The position numbers were made by a program, and so were the translations under genes. A stretch of 64,000 nt of DNA from Mycetocola tolaasinivorans (lineage in GTDB: Bacteria; Actinomycetota; Actinomycetes; Actinomycetales; Microbacteriaceae): NCBI RefSeq assembly GCF_003667565.1, contig NZ_RCUX01000010.1, positions 62,001 through 126,000 on the forward strand. Direction: 5' to 3'. A model generated the notes under the pieces. The model searched no databases and was not told the DNA's origin. It saw nothing but the letters and a program-made list of their open reading frames with translations. Shown piece after piece: positions 8,325 through 17,133 of the stretch; within the stretch, counting starts at the first letter, position 1; each line of letters opens with the position of its first letter.

Positions 8325-9254
8325 CTACATCATGAGGGCGGCGATGAGGCTCAGCGCGGGCACGGCGAGCACCGTGGTGAGCAGCACCGTATCGCGGGCG
8401 GCCACCAGGCCGACGTTGTAGCGGCTCGCGAAGTTGTAGACGTTCTGCGCGGTGGGTAGCGCGGCGATCATCACCGCCGCTGCGAGCTCCGGCCCCTCGA
8501 TACCGAGCACGAGGCTGCCGATGCCGAGAGCAAGCGCCGGCATTACCGCAACCTTGATCAGGCTCGCGAGGATGATCTCACCCGTGTGCTCGCCACCCGC
8601 CAGCGGCTTTGAACCGTGGAGCGACATTCCAAAGGCGATCAGAATCATTGGGATCGCGGCCCCACCGATGATGTGGAACGGCTCATAAACGGCGTCGGGA
8701 ATCTTGATACCGGAGACCGCCACCAGCACGCCAAGCATCGAGGCGATCACCATCGGGTTGCGGAACGGCTGGCTGAGAACCCGCCCCAGCGTGACCTTTC
8801 CCGAGGTGCCGAGATCGAGCACGATCAGGATGATCGGGTTCAGGATCAGCAGCTGGAACAGCAGCACCGGCACCACCTCGGCATAGTTGCCAAACACGTA
8901 GAGCGCGACCGGCAGGCCGATGTTGTTGGCGTTGAGCAGGGAGGCCCCGAGCGCACCGAGCGCGAGCTCGGGAGTGGTGCGAGTGCGTCCACGCCGCACC
9001 AGCGGGCTGAGCAGCAGATAGATCGCCGCCGCACCGAATGCGCTGAGCGCGGCCAGCGGCAGTCGGCTGGAAAACATCGTCGCGATCTCGGCGTGCGCGA
9101 GCGTGTAAAACAGCAGCGCGGGCGTTGCCACGAAGAATGCCACCCGGTTGAGGACAAACTGGCCCTGTGGGCCCGCGGCTCCGGATCGGGCGAGCAGATA
9201 GCCCGCAAAGATGACAACCGCAATGATCCCGAACCCGGTAAGTACTCCGCCCAT
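8325..9254 (-). CDS. AEC-family (auxin efflux carrier-like) transporter
   Basis: The 309-residue inner-membrane protein has about ten hydrophobic segments in two inverted halves. The family patterns are visible: an N-terminal GFGIIAVVIFAGYLLA segment, ANNIGLPVALYVFGN (the NxxxxGxP motif of the first half) and LPTAQNVYNFASRYN near the C-terminus. AEC proteins are secondary carriers for malonate, malate or other organic acids; the substrate here is unknown. ATG 9254 is preceded at six bases by a TAGGGT -10 hexamer and has no ribosome site. It is convergent with the pentapeptide gene. Confidence 0.88.
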   Translation of the reverse strand: MGGVLTGFGIIAVVIFAGYLLARSGAAGPQGQFVLNRVAFFVATPALLFYTLAHAEIATMFSSRLPLAALSAFGAAAIYLLLSPLVRRGRTRTTPELALGALGASLLNANNIGLPVALYVFGNYAEVVPVLLFQLLILNPIILIVLDLGTSGKVTLGRVLSQPFRNPMVIASMLGVLVAVSGIKIPDAVYEPFHIIGGAAIPMILIAFGMSLHGSKPLAGGEHTGEIILASLIKVAVMPALALGIGSLVLGIEGPELAAAVMIAALPTAQNVYNFASRYNVGLVAARDTVLLTTVLAVPALSLIAALMM

Positions 9255-9266
9255 GCCGTAACCCTA
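9255..9266 (-). promoter_or_regulatory. -10 hexamer TAGGGT six bases before ATG (leaderless promoter)
   Basis: On the minus strand TAGGGT (9266-9261) is followed by six bases and ATG 9254, predicting a leaderless transcript for the AEC carrier. Confidence 0.5.
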
Positions 9267-9342
9267 TCGGGGTGCGCATGCATGATGGTGCAGCGACTTC
9301 GGGGATTTGTTCATCCACACCACAAATTGGGGGATTTAACGA

Positions 9343-9381
9343 GAGCGCGGGGCGACACCGAGGTGGTGTCGCCCCGCGCTC
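9343..9381 (-). terminator. 17-bp perfect hairpin after the YhgE gene
   Basis: A 17-bp perfect inverted repeat with a 5-base loop (arms 9343-9359 and 9365-9381) lies 15 bp beyond the stop of the minus-strand YhgE gene. A TTAAAT stretch follows within five bases on that strand. It is the likely terminator of the MMPL-YhgE operon. Confidence 0.7.
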
Positions 9382-9395
9382 GCGGAGGGGTGGCG

Positions 9396-11546
9396 CTAGA
9401 TGCGCGCGTCCACCGGCTCGGGCCGGCGACGGGCGCGAGCGGCGGCCAGCGTGCTGACGATCAGACCCGCAATAGTCCACAGCACCAGCAGCACCACGGC
9501 CCCCGCGGCAGACCCATCGCCGATCACCGCGCGCAGCGCGTCGGTCGCGGGGCCCACGGGGAACCAGTTGATCGCCGACTGCAGCAGGCCCGGCGCGGTG
9601 GCGATGATACCGCCGGCCATGACCACGATGGCGATGATCATCGAGATGAACTTGCCCATGCCGCCGAACAGTGCGCCGAGAGCCTGGTTGGTTGCGGCGA
9701 AGGCCACACCCGCGAGCATCGCGATGGCGGCAAAGCCGAGCCACGGCCCGAACTCGATCTTGAGCAGCGGTGACAGGATGGCCGCCACCAGCAGACCCTG
9801 CACGGCACCGAGCAGCGCACCCGGCCAGAAGGCACGCAGTGCCAGCAGCGGGGACGGACGGGTCGAACCGTGCGCGCCGAGCGGCAGCGGACGCAGCACC
9901 AGGAAGGTGGCCAGGGCTCCAAGCCACAGGGCGAGGACCGCGTAGAACGGTGCACCCTGCTTGCCGAGACCGGCACCGAGCCCGCTGGTGGCATCGCCAC
10001 CGGAGGTGCGGATCGGATCGGCCACCACCGAGGCCAGCGTCTCGCGCTGCTGCGAGGAGTAGGAGGGCAGCTGGTTTACCGCGGTCTTCAGGCCGTCGGC
10101 CAGCTGGGTCGCACCACCCTCGAGCCCGGTGGCACCCTCGGTCAGCGGGGTGAAGCCCTCGCCGAGCTGGGAGATACCGGTGCTGAGCTTGCTGGCACCA
10201 TCGGCGAGGCCGGAGGAACCGGTCTGCAGCTTGTGCACACCATCGGCGAGACCGGAGGCACCCTGGGCGAGGCCCGCGGCACCGGTGCTGAGCTTACCCG
10301 CGCCATCGGCGAGGCCGTGGGCACCGGTTGCGAGGTCTCCGCTGGCCTTCGCGAGGGCGGCGAGACCGTCCACCGCGGAGGGGTTGTCGCCCTGGGGCTT
10401 GGTGAGTCCGTCGACCAGAGCGTTGACGCCGGCGGCGAGGCCGGGGTTTTTGACGGTTCCGTCGCCGTTGATCGCGATTTCGGCACCGGCCAGGCGGGTG
10501 ATCGCACCGTTCGGGTCCTTCTGGTCACCCACGACCTTCGCGAGCTTGCCGCAGAACTCTGCGCTCGCACCGCTCGTGGTGAAGCACTCCTGGACGAGTG
10601 CGCCGAGCTGCCCGGCCACCGCGGTATTGCCGGTCACGAGCGCGCTGGTCTGGTTGGCACCGGCACCCAGCTGGGGGCCCTGCGTCTTCAGCGGGGTCAG
10701 CCCCTGGCTCAGGCCGTTGAGTCCACCGTGGAGCTGGTCGAGTCCGCTGGCGATCTGCTGGGCACCCGATGCGAGCGGCACGGTTCCCGCGGAGAGATCC
10801 CGGGCTCCCGAGCTCAGCTGATCGGCACCGGAGGCGAGGGCCCCCACACCGGTGTTGAGCTGACTCGCACCCGAGCTGAGCTGGCTGGCGCCGGATCCCA
10901 GCTGGGTGACACCCTCGCCGACCTGGCCGAGGCCGTCGCCGAGCTTACCCGCGCCATCGGCGAGTTGGGCTGCGCCATCGGCGGCCTGGCCGATCTGGGT
11001 GCCCAGGGTGTTGAAGCCCACATAGATGTTGTCGAGGTAGGTTTCGGTGAGCTGCTTGCCGCTCAGCGAGGCGGCCGTGCGGGCCACGGTGTCGCTGATC
11101 ACGCTGTCCACGAGCTTGGAGGCGTCGCTCGTGGTGACATCGATCACGGCCTCGCGCGGCTTGTCGCCGGAAATGGAGGTCGCGGCCGCCGAGAAGTCCT
11201 TCGGAATGGTCACCACGGCCACATAGTCACCGTTGGCAAGGCCGCTCGCGGCGTCATCCGAGTCGGTGATGATCCAGTCGTAGTTGGTTTCGGTCTTGCC
11301 CGGGGCCGAGACCAGCCCGGCGGTGAGCTGGCGGCCGAGCGGTACCAGCTGCTCGCCCACGGTGACCGGCTGATCGTTGTTGACGATCGCTGCCCGCACC
11401 GTGTGCAGGCGGCTGGCCGGATCCCACAGCGCCCACACCAGGATGCCGGCGATCACGAACGGTACGAGTACCAGCCCGATGATCGAGAGCACCCGGCGGC
11501 GCGGGGTGCGCCCGGGTCGCTGAAGCATGTCGGTTAGCGAGCTCAT
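9396..11546 (-). CDS. YhgE/Pip-family membrane protein
   Basis: The 716-residue protein has an N-terminal membrane anchor (about residues 21-41), a long extracytoplasmic region and five to six C-terminal membrane segments of the ABC-2 type. The extracytoplasmic part is dominated by heptad-like LxxGxxx repeats (units such as QLSSGAS, QLNTGVG, DLSAGTV), the mark of the YhgE/Pip (EsaA, phage-infection protein) family, predicting a long coiled-coil stalk. The start ATG 11546 overlaps the stop of the MMPL gene (ATGA), so the two are co-translated; an extension to 11612 would read through the MMPL C-terminus. Function is probably export or envelope remodelling with the MMPL partner, under the adjacent TetR. 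Confidence 0.85.
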   Translation of the reverse strand: MSSLTDMLQRPGRTPRRRVLSIIGLVLVPFVIAGILVWALWDPASRLHTVRAAIVNNDQPVTVGEQLVPLGRQLTAGLVSAPGKTETNYDWIITDSDDAASGLANGDYVAVVTIPKDFSAAATSISGDKPREAVIDVTTSDASKLVDSVISDTVARTAASLSGKQLTETYLDNIYVGFNTLGTQIGQAADGAAQLADGAGKLGDGLGQVGEGVTQLGSGASQLSSGASQLNTGVGALASGADQLSSGARDLSAGTVPLASGAQQIASGLDQLHGGLNGLSQGLTPLKTQGPQLGAGANQTSALVTGNTAVAGQLGALVQECFTTSGASAEFCGKLAKVVGDQKDPNGAITRLAGAEIAINGDGTVKNPGLAAGVNALVDGLTKPQGDNPSAVDGLAALAKASGDLATGAHGLADGAGKLSTGAAGLAQGASGLADGVHKLQTGSSGLADGASKLSTGISQLGEGFTPLTEGATGLEGGATQLADGLKTAVNQLPSYSSQQRETLASVVADPIRTSGGDATSGLGAGLGKQGAPFYAVLALWLGALATFLVLRPLPLGAHGSTRPSPLLALRAFWPGALLGAVQGLLVAAILSPLLKIEFGPWLGFAAIAMLAGVAFAATNQALGALFGGMGKFISMIIAIVVMAGGIIATAPGLLQSAINWFPVGPATDALRAVIGDGSAAGAVVLLVLWTIAGLIVSTLAAARARRRPEPVDARI

Positions 11547-14389
11547 ACGAGCACCTCGGATTCCACGGTCGAGAGGGTCAGGGTTACCAGGGGGGTCGTC
11601 GCCGCGACGCACTCGGCGGCGAGGGATGAATCGGTGGTTCCCAGGATGATGGTGAGCGGACGCTCGGTGCCGGCCGCCGCTCGGGCGCGCTCGAGACGTT
11701 CGCGCAGGCGGGTGCGGGTTGCGGCGTCGAGCCGGTCAACGCCGTCGATCGCGAGCACGCGGGGCGACTCGGCCAGGAGGGCCTCAAACGCGCGTTCGCT
11801 GGTGTGGGTGATGTCCACCCAGGCGGCGCGGCGGCGGATCGCTCCGGCGTGGGTGGGAAGCACCCGGCCGGTGACCTTGAGGATGCCCTCGGTGAGTTCG
11901 TGCCGGCCGGTGAGGGTCAGCAGGGTCGTGGCCACGGCATCGTTCGGGCCGGTCACGACGAGCACCTCGCCGGGGCGTACCGAGACGCCGACGGGGGCGA
12001 AGCCGGGGCCCGCGGGCCGCAGGTCGGCACCCACGATGGCATCGGTGTTGCCGGGTTCGGGCCAGTCGCGCAGCTTGATCTCGTGGGCCAGACCCTCGCC
12101 CTCCACGTCGAAGGACGGCAGGACGCGGTCGAGCCAGCGCGGCATCTTCCAGGCGCGATCGCCGAGCAGGGCGAGTACCGCGGGCACCAGCATCATGCGC
12201 ACGATGAAGGCATCGACGGCCACACCCACGGCGAGGCCCAACGCGATCGGCTTGATGTTGTTGTCGCCCTCGGGGATGAAGGCGGCGAACACGGCGATCA
12301 TGATGATGGCGGCGGCCGTCACGACCTTCGCCGATCCGGTGAAGCCGCGCTCGATGGCCTGCTTCGCGGTGGCACCGTGCACGTATTCCTCACGCATGCG
12401 GGCCACGAGGAACACCTCGTAGTCCATCGCGAGGCCGAACAGCACACCCATCAGCAGGATCGGCATGAACGAGATCACCGGGCCGGTTTGATGCACGTTG
12501 AACAGCTCGGCACCCCAGCCGAGCTCGAACACCGCGGCGACCACACCGAACGACACACCCACGCTGAGAAGGTATCCGAGGGTGGCCTTGACCGGCACCC
12601 AGATCGAGCGGAACACCATGGTCAGCAGCACGAGGGACAGGCCCACGACGAGCAGACCGAACGGCAGCAGCGCGCCACCGAGCATGCTCGAGACGTCGAT
12701 GGCCATGGCCGTGTAGCCGGTGACCGAGAGGGAGACGCCGTACTTCTTTTCGAAGTGGTCGTGCAGCGAGCGGATCTTCGCAACCAGCTCCTGTGTCTGT
12801 TCGGAGTTCGGGCCGTCGGTCGGGATGACCTGGACGAATCCGGTGTCGGCCGAGGCGTTCGGGGTCGCGACCGGAACCGACTTCACGCCGGGCAGGTCAC
12901 GAATCTCGTCCGCAATGTCATCCATGAGCTTGAGCGGATCGGTGCTCTTCACGATGGTGCCGGTGACGATCAGCGGGCCGTTGAATCCGGCACCGAAGTT
13001 CTCGGCGATTCGGTCGTAGGTTTCGCGAGACTCGCTACCCGGAGCGTGCGAGCCGGCATCCGGCAGGGCCAGGCGCAGGTTTAGACCGGGCAGGGCCGCG
13101 GCCCCGAGGCCCACCACCACGATGATGATGGTGACCAGAGGGAAGCGGGTGACCGCGCGTACCCAGCCGAGGAAGAAGCGGTTGGGCTTGGGCTCGGGGT
13201 GAGCCTCGGCGACGGGGGCCGAGGCGTGGGCGGCAGCGTGTGCCGGTGCTGCGGGAGCGGGCGGTACCGCGGGGAGCGATTCGTTCGTTCCGCGGCGGCT
13301 GCGGGCGGCACGCTTCTCGGTGCGCGCGGCGTTCTTGAGTGCCCGACGCTCGGCACGGGTGCCGACCTTCGGACGCAGCCGCTCGCCCGCGAAGCCCAGC
13401 ATGGCGGGCATCAGGGTGAGCGAGATGAGGACGGCCACGAACACCGAGGCCGCGGCACCAATACCCATGGTGGTGAGGAAGGGGATTCCCGCCACGAACA
13501 GACCCACGAGCGCGATCATCACCGTGAGGCCGGCGAAGACCACGGCCGATCCGGCGGTCGCAATGGCGCGGGCCGCGGATTCCCGCGGCTCCATGCCACG
13601 GGCAAGCTGTTCGGTGTGTCTCGCCAGAATGAAGAGGGCGTAGTCGATACCCACCGCAAGCCCCAGCATCAGCGCCAGCATCAGGGTGGTGGACGGCACC
13701 GAGCCGAACACGGTCACGAACATGATGGCCAGGGCAGAGACACCCACACCCATCAGGGCGTTCAGCAGCGGCATACCCGCGGCGATCACCGAACCGAAGG
13801 TGAATAGAAGTACGATCAGGGCCACGATCACACCGATGGCCTCGGTGAGGGTCACCCCGGGCACCTCGGCGTTGAAGACGTCGCCTCCGAGCGAGGCATC
13901 CGCGCCGCTCGGCAGCTCCTTCTTGAGGTCCGCGAGGGCGTCCTTGACGCCGTCGATGGTCTTTTCCTTGACCTCGAGTGCGGTGCCGGAGAACTGGATC
14001 GAGATGAGGGCCGCGCGATCGTTGTCGGCGATATTACCCTTCACCGTCGCATCGAAGGGCGAGACGGCGCCCTCGATTCCGTTGATCTTGGTGAGAGCGG
14101 CGACGGCGTCCTCGACGCTCTTCTTGATCGCCGGGTCATCGACCTTCTGGGCGTCCCCGCTGACCACGACGATCTGGCCGGAGGCTCCACTGATCTGCGG
14201 GAACGTGGTCTTCAGGCTGTCGAGGGCGACCTGGGATTCGGTGCCGGGGATCGAGAAGCTGTTCTCGGTGCCCTGGCCGAACAGGCCGGCACCCACGCCG
14301 AACAGCGCGAGAATCACGATCCAGATTCCCAGCACGAGTTTGCGGGCGCCATAGGCCCAGCGGCCCAGCGAATAGAGTAGGGATGACAC
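11543..14389 (-). CDS. MMPL/RND transporter with C-terminal degenerate ABC-ATPase-like domain
   Basis: The 948-residue protein starts at GTG 14389 after an AGGAG site. Residues 1-720 are a duplicated MMPL (RND) transporter with 12 membrane segments and two extracytoplasmic loops; TTLMLALMLGLAVGIDYALF and FGLAMDYEVFLVARMREEY are the family's hallmark helices. Beyond it, residues about 760-948 look like a relic nucleotide-binding domain: VRPGEVLVVTGPNDAVATTLL (about 806-824) aligns with a Walker A region but has no Lys, and RVLAIDGVD (about 877-885) aligns with Walker B. MMPL proteins export lipids or drugs by proton-motive force and need no ATPase. It is first in an operon with YhgE, divergent from a TetR gene across three operators. 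Confidence 0.85.
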   Translation of the reverse strand: MSSLLYSLGRWAYGARKLVLGIWIVILALFGVGAGLFGQGTENSFSIPGTESQVALDSLKTTFPQISGASGQIVVVSGDAQKVDDPAIKKSVEDAVAALTKINGIEGAVSPFDATVKGNIADNDRAALISIQFSGTALEVKEKTIDGVKDALADLKKELPSGADASLGGDVFNAEVPGVTLTEAIGVIVALIVLLFTFGSVIAAGMPLLNALMGVGVSALAIMFVTVFGSVPSTTLMLALMLGLAVGIDYALFILARHTEQLARGMEPRESAARAIATAGSAVVFAGLTVMIALVGLFVAGIPFLTTMGIGAAASVFVAVLISLTLMPAMLGFAGERLRPKVGTRAERRALKNAARTEKRAARSRRGTNESLPAVPPAPAAPAHAAAHASAPVAEAHPEPKPNRFFLGWVRAVTRFPLVTIIIVVVGLGAAALPGLNLRLALPDAGSHAPGSESRETYDRIAENFGAGFNGPLIVTGTIVKSTDPLKLMDDIADEIRDLPGVKSVPVATPNASADTGFVQVIPTDGPNSEQTQELVAKIRSLHDHFEKKYGVSLSVTGYTAMAIDVSSMLGGALLPFGLLVVGLSLVLLTMVFRSIWVPVKATLGYLLSVGVSFGVVAAVFELGWGAELFNVHQTGPVISFMPILLMGVLFGLAMDYEVFLVARMREEYVHGATAKQAIERGFTGSAKVVTAAAIIMIAVFAAFIPEGDNNIKPIALGLAVGVAVDAFIVRMMLVPAVLALLGDRAWKMPRWLDRVLPSFDVEGEGLAHEIKLRDWPEPGNTDAIVGADLRPAGPGFAPVGVSVRPGEVLVVTGPNDAVATTLLTLTGRHELTEGILKVTGRVLPTHAGAIRRRAAWVDITHTSERAFEALLAESPRVLAIDGVDRLDAATRTRLRERLERARAAAGTERPLTIILGTTDSSLAAECVAATTPLVTLTLSTVESEVLV

Positions 14390-14428
14390 GAAATAACTCC
14401 TGAACGAGGGGCTCGTGGGGAAAGTTTA

Positions 14429-14478
14429 GATACACTGGTGTATTCAATACACGACTGTATTCGATACATTGGTGTATC
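14429..14478. promoter_or_regulatory. Three 16-bp palindromic operators at exact 17-bp spacing
   Basis: The intergenic region between the GTG of the MMPL gene and the TetR gene contains three copies of RATACA-N4-TGTATY at 14429-14444, 14446-14461 and 14463-14478. The second and third are perfect palindromes, the first has one arm mismatch. Starts are 17 bp apart. Position and symmetry point to binding by the adjacent TetR protein with autoregulation and repression of the efflux operon. Confidence 0.8.
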
Positions 14479-14509
14479 GCAATTTGTAGTGGAGAAAGCT
14501 GAGGATCTT

Positions 14510-15163
14510 ATGAGTGTTGACTCAGGAGACGCGCCGGTCATCGAGAGCGCCCGTCGCAAGCGCACCCGGGACCGACTCATCGATGCCGCCTACGAGGTGT
14601 TCGCCGAATACGGGATCGCGACCGCCACGGTTGAGCAGATCGCCGAGCGCGCGGGATTCACCCGCGGTGCCTTCTACTCCAACTTCGAGTCGAAGGAGGA
14701 GCTGTTCTTCGCCCTCGCCGACCGCGAAAACCAGGTGCGCTTCGATCGTCTCGAGGCCGGGCTCACCGAGTATCTGCCCGAAAATGGCCGGATCAGCACG
14801 GATCAGATCTCCAGCATCGTCCGCGATTTCCTCGGCCTACAGCCGGACAATCGCTCCTGGTGCCTGATGCAGAGCGAATTCCAAATGCTCGCCCTACGCG
14901 ACCCCGAGGTGGGCAAGACCTACATCGCGGGTGAGGAGCGCGCCATGACGATGCTCGGCGATCGCCTGGACGAGCTCGTGGCCATGGTGGGCCTGCGCTT
15001 CACGATGAACTCCCGTGAGCTCTCCACCGTGCTCGGTGCCATCTACTCCGACGGCATCGCTCGGGTCATGCTCGCGGGCTCCACCAACCCCGGCCCAGAC
15101 ACCGTCGACGCCGTCTCGGACACCATCGCCCGCATCGTGCAGGCATTCACGGAACCCGTCTAG
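14510..15163 (+). CDS. TetR-family repressor of the MMPL-YhgE locus
   Basis: The 217-residue protein has the N-terminal TetR helix-turn-helix (about residues 20-66: RLIDAAYEVFAEYG, ATVEQIAERAGFTRGAFYSNFESKEELF) and a divergent ligand-binding domain. ATG 14510 follows a GAGGATCTT ribosome site; an extension to 14438 would place the operators inside the gene. It diverges from the MMPL transporter and three palindromic sites lie between them, a standard arrangement for a self-regulated efflux repressor. The ligand is unknown. Confidence 0.92.
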   Translation: MSVDSGDAPVIESARRKRTRDRLIDAAYEVFAEYGIATATVEQIAERAGFTRGAFYSNFESKEELFFALADRENQVRFDRLEAGLTEYLPENGRISTDQISSIVRDFLGLQPDNRSWCLMQSEFQMLALRDPEVGKTYIAGEERAMTMLGDRLDELVAMVGLRFTMNSRELSTVLGAIYSDGIARVMLAGSTNPGPDTVDAVSDTIARIVQAFTEPV

Positions 15164-15394
15164 TACGCACTCCCGTTCGGGCGGGCGATTCTCCACAGCT
15201 TGCGGAAGCGATACCGCTCTCCACTGGTCCGGTGAAAACGCCCCGATATCGGATCGCAGAATTCTAGAGTCTTGAGTGATGGTGTTTGTGGCACCGTCGT
15301 CTTAAGCGTGCTGAGGCTCCGTGCTGGCGGCGTGACGAATGTCAGGCCTTTGGGTTTTCGAAGACCAACGGTGACCAAGATCTGGGAGGAGCCA

Positions 15395-16807
15395 ATGATG
15401 CCGAGGCTGATGAAGCGACTACTGGGGAGTCTCAGTACGGTTGCAGGCCGGAACGGGCCATCCCCGCATCGATCAGGAGCTCATCACGGTGGCAGACGCG
15501 AGCATCCCGATACTCGGTCGTCGCGCGCACTTGCTGATGTCTTGGCAAAGTGGCCGATCTGGGTCCATCGCAGAGTTGATAGCGTGCATCCTCTTGAGGG
15601 CGAGCGCGGAAGACTCAAACACTCGATGGATTGCACCCCCGTTCCGGATCCGTTACTCGCCTATGACGCTGTAGAGCGGGATAAGGAGAGTATTGATGAG
15701 GTTCGTGGACTGCTGATGGTTCCGTTGGCGTTTATCGCGAAGGGGCCAATGCGACACCTGGATGCCGTGGATGCTCGTGGCAATCCCATGCCGCTCCTAG
15801 GAGCCGCTGAGAGTAACGCCATCATGCTTGACACGGTCTTGGACCTGTTGGAGCTCTCCGGTGTGGAACAAACGGCTGAGGTTTTACGCGTGATCCGGCT
15901 GATCATCGCGATTGACGGGATGGGCCAATCTGCTCAGCTTCCGGAACTCTGCCAGACAGGAAGGTGGGAGGGCGAGCAGATTTGGCCAGAAAATATCTAC
16001 CTGCCCAATGATCTGGTAGATCTCCTGGAACGACTTGCGTCAAGCTTCCTTCTCATAGGTCTCGTTCCCGCCCGGCAAAGCGGAATTCGTCAGATACTGA
16101 AATTCTCCTATCACTGGGTTACGGAGGAGGATACGAGCCTAAAGTCGCGTATGTTGAGCGTCCTTGTGGCGACAGGCTGGGCGGGGAAAGAGGTCTCCAT
16201 GAACATGCATATGCCACATGCGACGGCCTCGTATCATCTTGAGTTTCACACTCCTTCGCAACTGGACGTACGCAATCTCCGGATCCCCTGTCCCGACGCG
16301 AGTACCCCAGTACACGGACAAATCCTCAGCGATGCGTCGGGGGTTCCGGTGGCTCATGTCCACGGAACCTACGAGATCCAACCAGGAGGACAGGCGAGTG
16401 TTCGGCTCGCAGTGCCGTGGAGGGGCCTGCGAATGATCACACTATTTGTGACGGCACTCACCGCGCTGATCTTCAGTCTGGCGCTCTTCCTTGACGGTGC
16501 CACCCCGACGCTCATGAAGCAGGGAGGCAGCGCCGCTGCCCTGTTTCTTGCCGTGCCTGCCGTGTTCATCTCGTTCCTCGCAGCACACTCCGAAAACGTG
16601 TCTACGTCCCGGATGCTGGTGCCACTGCGCTTCATGCTCGTGGTCTGTGCCCTGCTCCTATTTGCCATGGCTGGGAGCCTGGTCGGGCAGCTGCGCCATG
16701 GCCCACTTGTCCTACTGTGGTCGGTTAGTCTCGTCGTTTCGGTTCTCCTGACGCTTCTTCTCGTGCTTGGCGGATCATTCACACGTATCGCCCCTACGGA
16801 ACAGTAG
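15395..16807 (+). CDS. Orphan membrane protein with soluble N-terminus, atypical composition
   Basis: Start ATG 15395 follows a GGGAGGA site and gives 470 residues. The first ~340 are soluble, with a segment rich in acidic residues (DAVERDKESIDEVRG); from residue about 346 four membrane segments follow. I recognise no family. Codon use differs from the surroundings: more A/T at third positions and rare ATA, AGA and TTA codons, a sign of acquisition. Over about 15440-15540 an alternative frame (+1) has better third-position G/C and a more protein-like translation (DQELITVADASIPILG), so the N-terminal ~45 residues may be affected by compensating frameshifts or a mistaken start. Confidence 0.55.
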   Translation: MMPRLMKRLLGSLSTVAGRNGPSPHRSGAHHGGRREHPDTRSSRALADVLAKWPIWVHRRVDSVHPLEGERGRLKHSMDCTPVPDPLLAYDAVERDKESIDEVRGLLMVPLAFIAKGPMRHLDAVDARGNPMPLLGAAESNAIMLDTVLDLLELSGVEQTAEVLRVIRLIIAIDGMGQSAQLPELCQTGRWEGEQIWPENIYLPNDLVDLLERLASSFLLIGLVPARQSGIRQILKFSYHWVTEEDTSLKSRMLSVLVATGWAGKEVSMNMHMPHATASYHLEFHTPSQLDVRNLRIPCPDASTPVHGQILSDASGVPVAHVHGTYEIQPGGQASVRLAVPWRGLRMITLFVTALTALIFSLALFLDGATPTLMKQGGSAAALFLAVPAVFISFLAAHSENVSTSRMLVPLRFMLVVCALLLFAMAGSLVGQLRHGPLVLLWSVSLVVSVLLTLLLVLGGSFTRIAPTEQ

Positions 16808-16873
16808 AGCGCAGCATGGGGCTCACGTATACTCGCGGTAATACCCCTGAGCGACGTGCAAAGAGAGGGAACC

Positions 16874-17062
16874 ATGACAAAAGACGCAGCGAAAAACAAT
16901 AAGATCGCACGAGGTTTTGTCGTTCGTGGTGCTCGAATCTCTTCCATCGCGGGAGGGAACACCCTGACGGATCGCGCCTCGCGAAAGACCAATAAGACGA
17001 ACGAGAACGTCTCGGTGATGAGCTCTCCCACGTCTCGAGTCGGCAAAAGCCGATTCGCCTAG
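16874..17062 (+). CDS. Small basic protein of unknown function
   Basis: A 62-codon frame starts at ATG 16874, six bases after an AGAGGGA ribosome site, and stops at TAG 17060. The product is polar and basic (Lys, Arg, Asn, Ser, Thr) without Cys or membrane segment. It begins 66 bp after the orphan membrane protein and shares its lower G/C content, so the two may be one acquired unit. No family is recognised, and a peptide this short may be spurious; the ribosome site and the clean end before the purL terminator support it. Confidence 0.45.
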   Translation: MTKDAAKNNKIARGFVVRGARISSIAGGNTLTDRASRKTNKTNENVSVMSSPTSRVGKSRFA

Positions 17063-17080
17063 ATTTCGTCACGCAATAAA

Positions 17081-17120
17081 CGGCAGTGGGCCGGGCACCG
17101 AAGTGCCCGGCCCACTGCCG
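17081..17120 (-). terminator. purL: 18-bp perfect hairpin terminator of purL
   Basis: An 18-bp perfect stem with a CGAA loop (arms 17081-17098 and 17103-17120) is followed on the minus strand by TTTATT. It sits 13 bp after the purL stop and also faces the end of the small basic gene from the other side, so it may work in both directions. Confidence 0.8.
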
Positions 17121-17133
17121 TACCGCCTCACCG

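Noticed and set aside
9870-11537. Long plus-strand open frame (555 codons) opposite the YhgE gene
   Set aside because: It is the mirror of the LxxGxxx heptad repeats on the other strand; composition is Gly/Glu/Arg-rich, no start signals, and the minus-strand gene is coupled to the MMPL gene.
15272-15394. Upstream TTG start for the orphan membrane protein
   Set aside because: ATG 15395 has a good GGGAGGA site; the extra 41 residues look non-coding.
16369-17072. Minus-strand frames opposite the orphan membrane and small basic genes
   Set aside because: They overlap a plus-strand gene with good ribosome sites and give Arg/Ser-rich translations without start signals.
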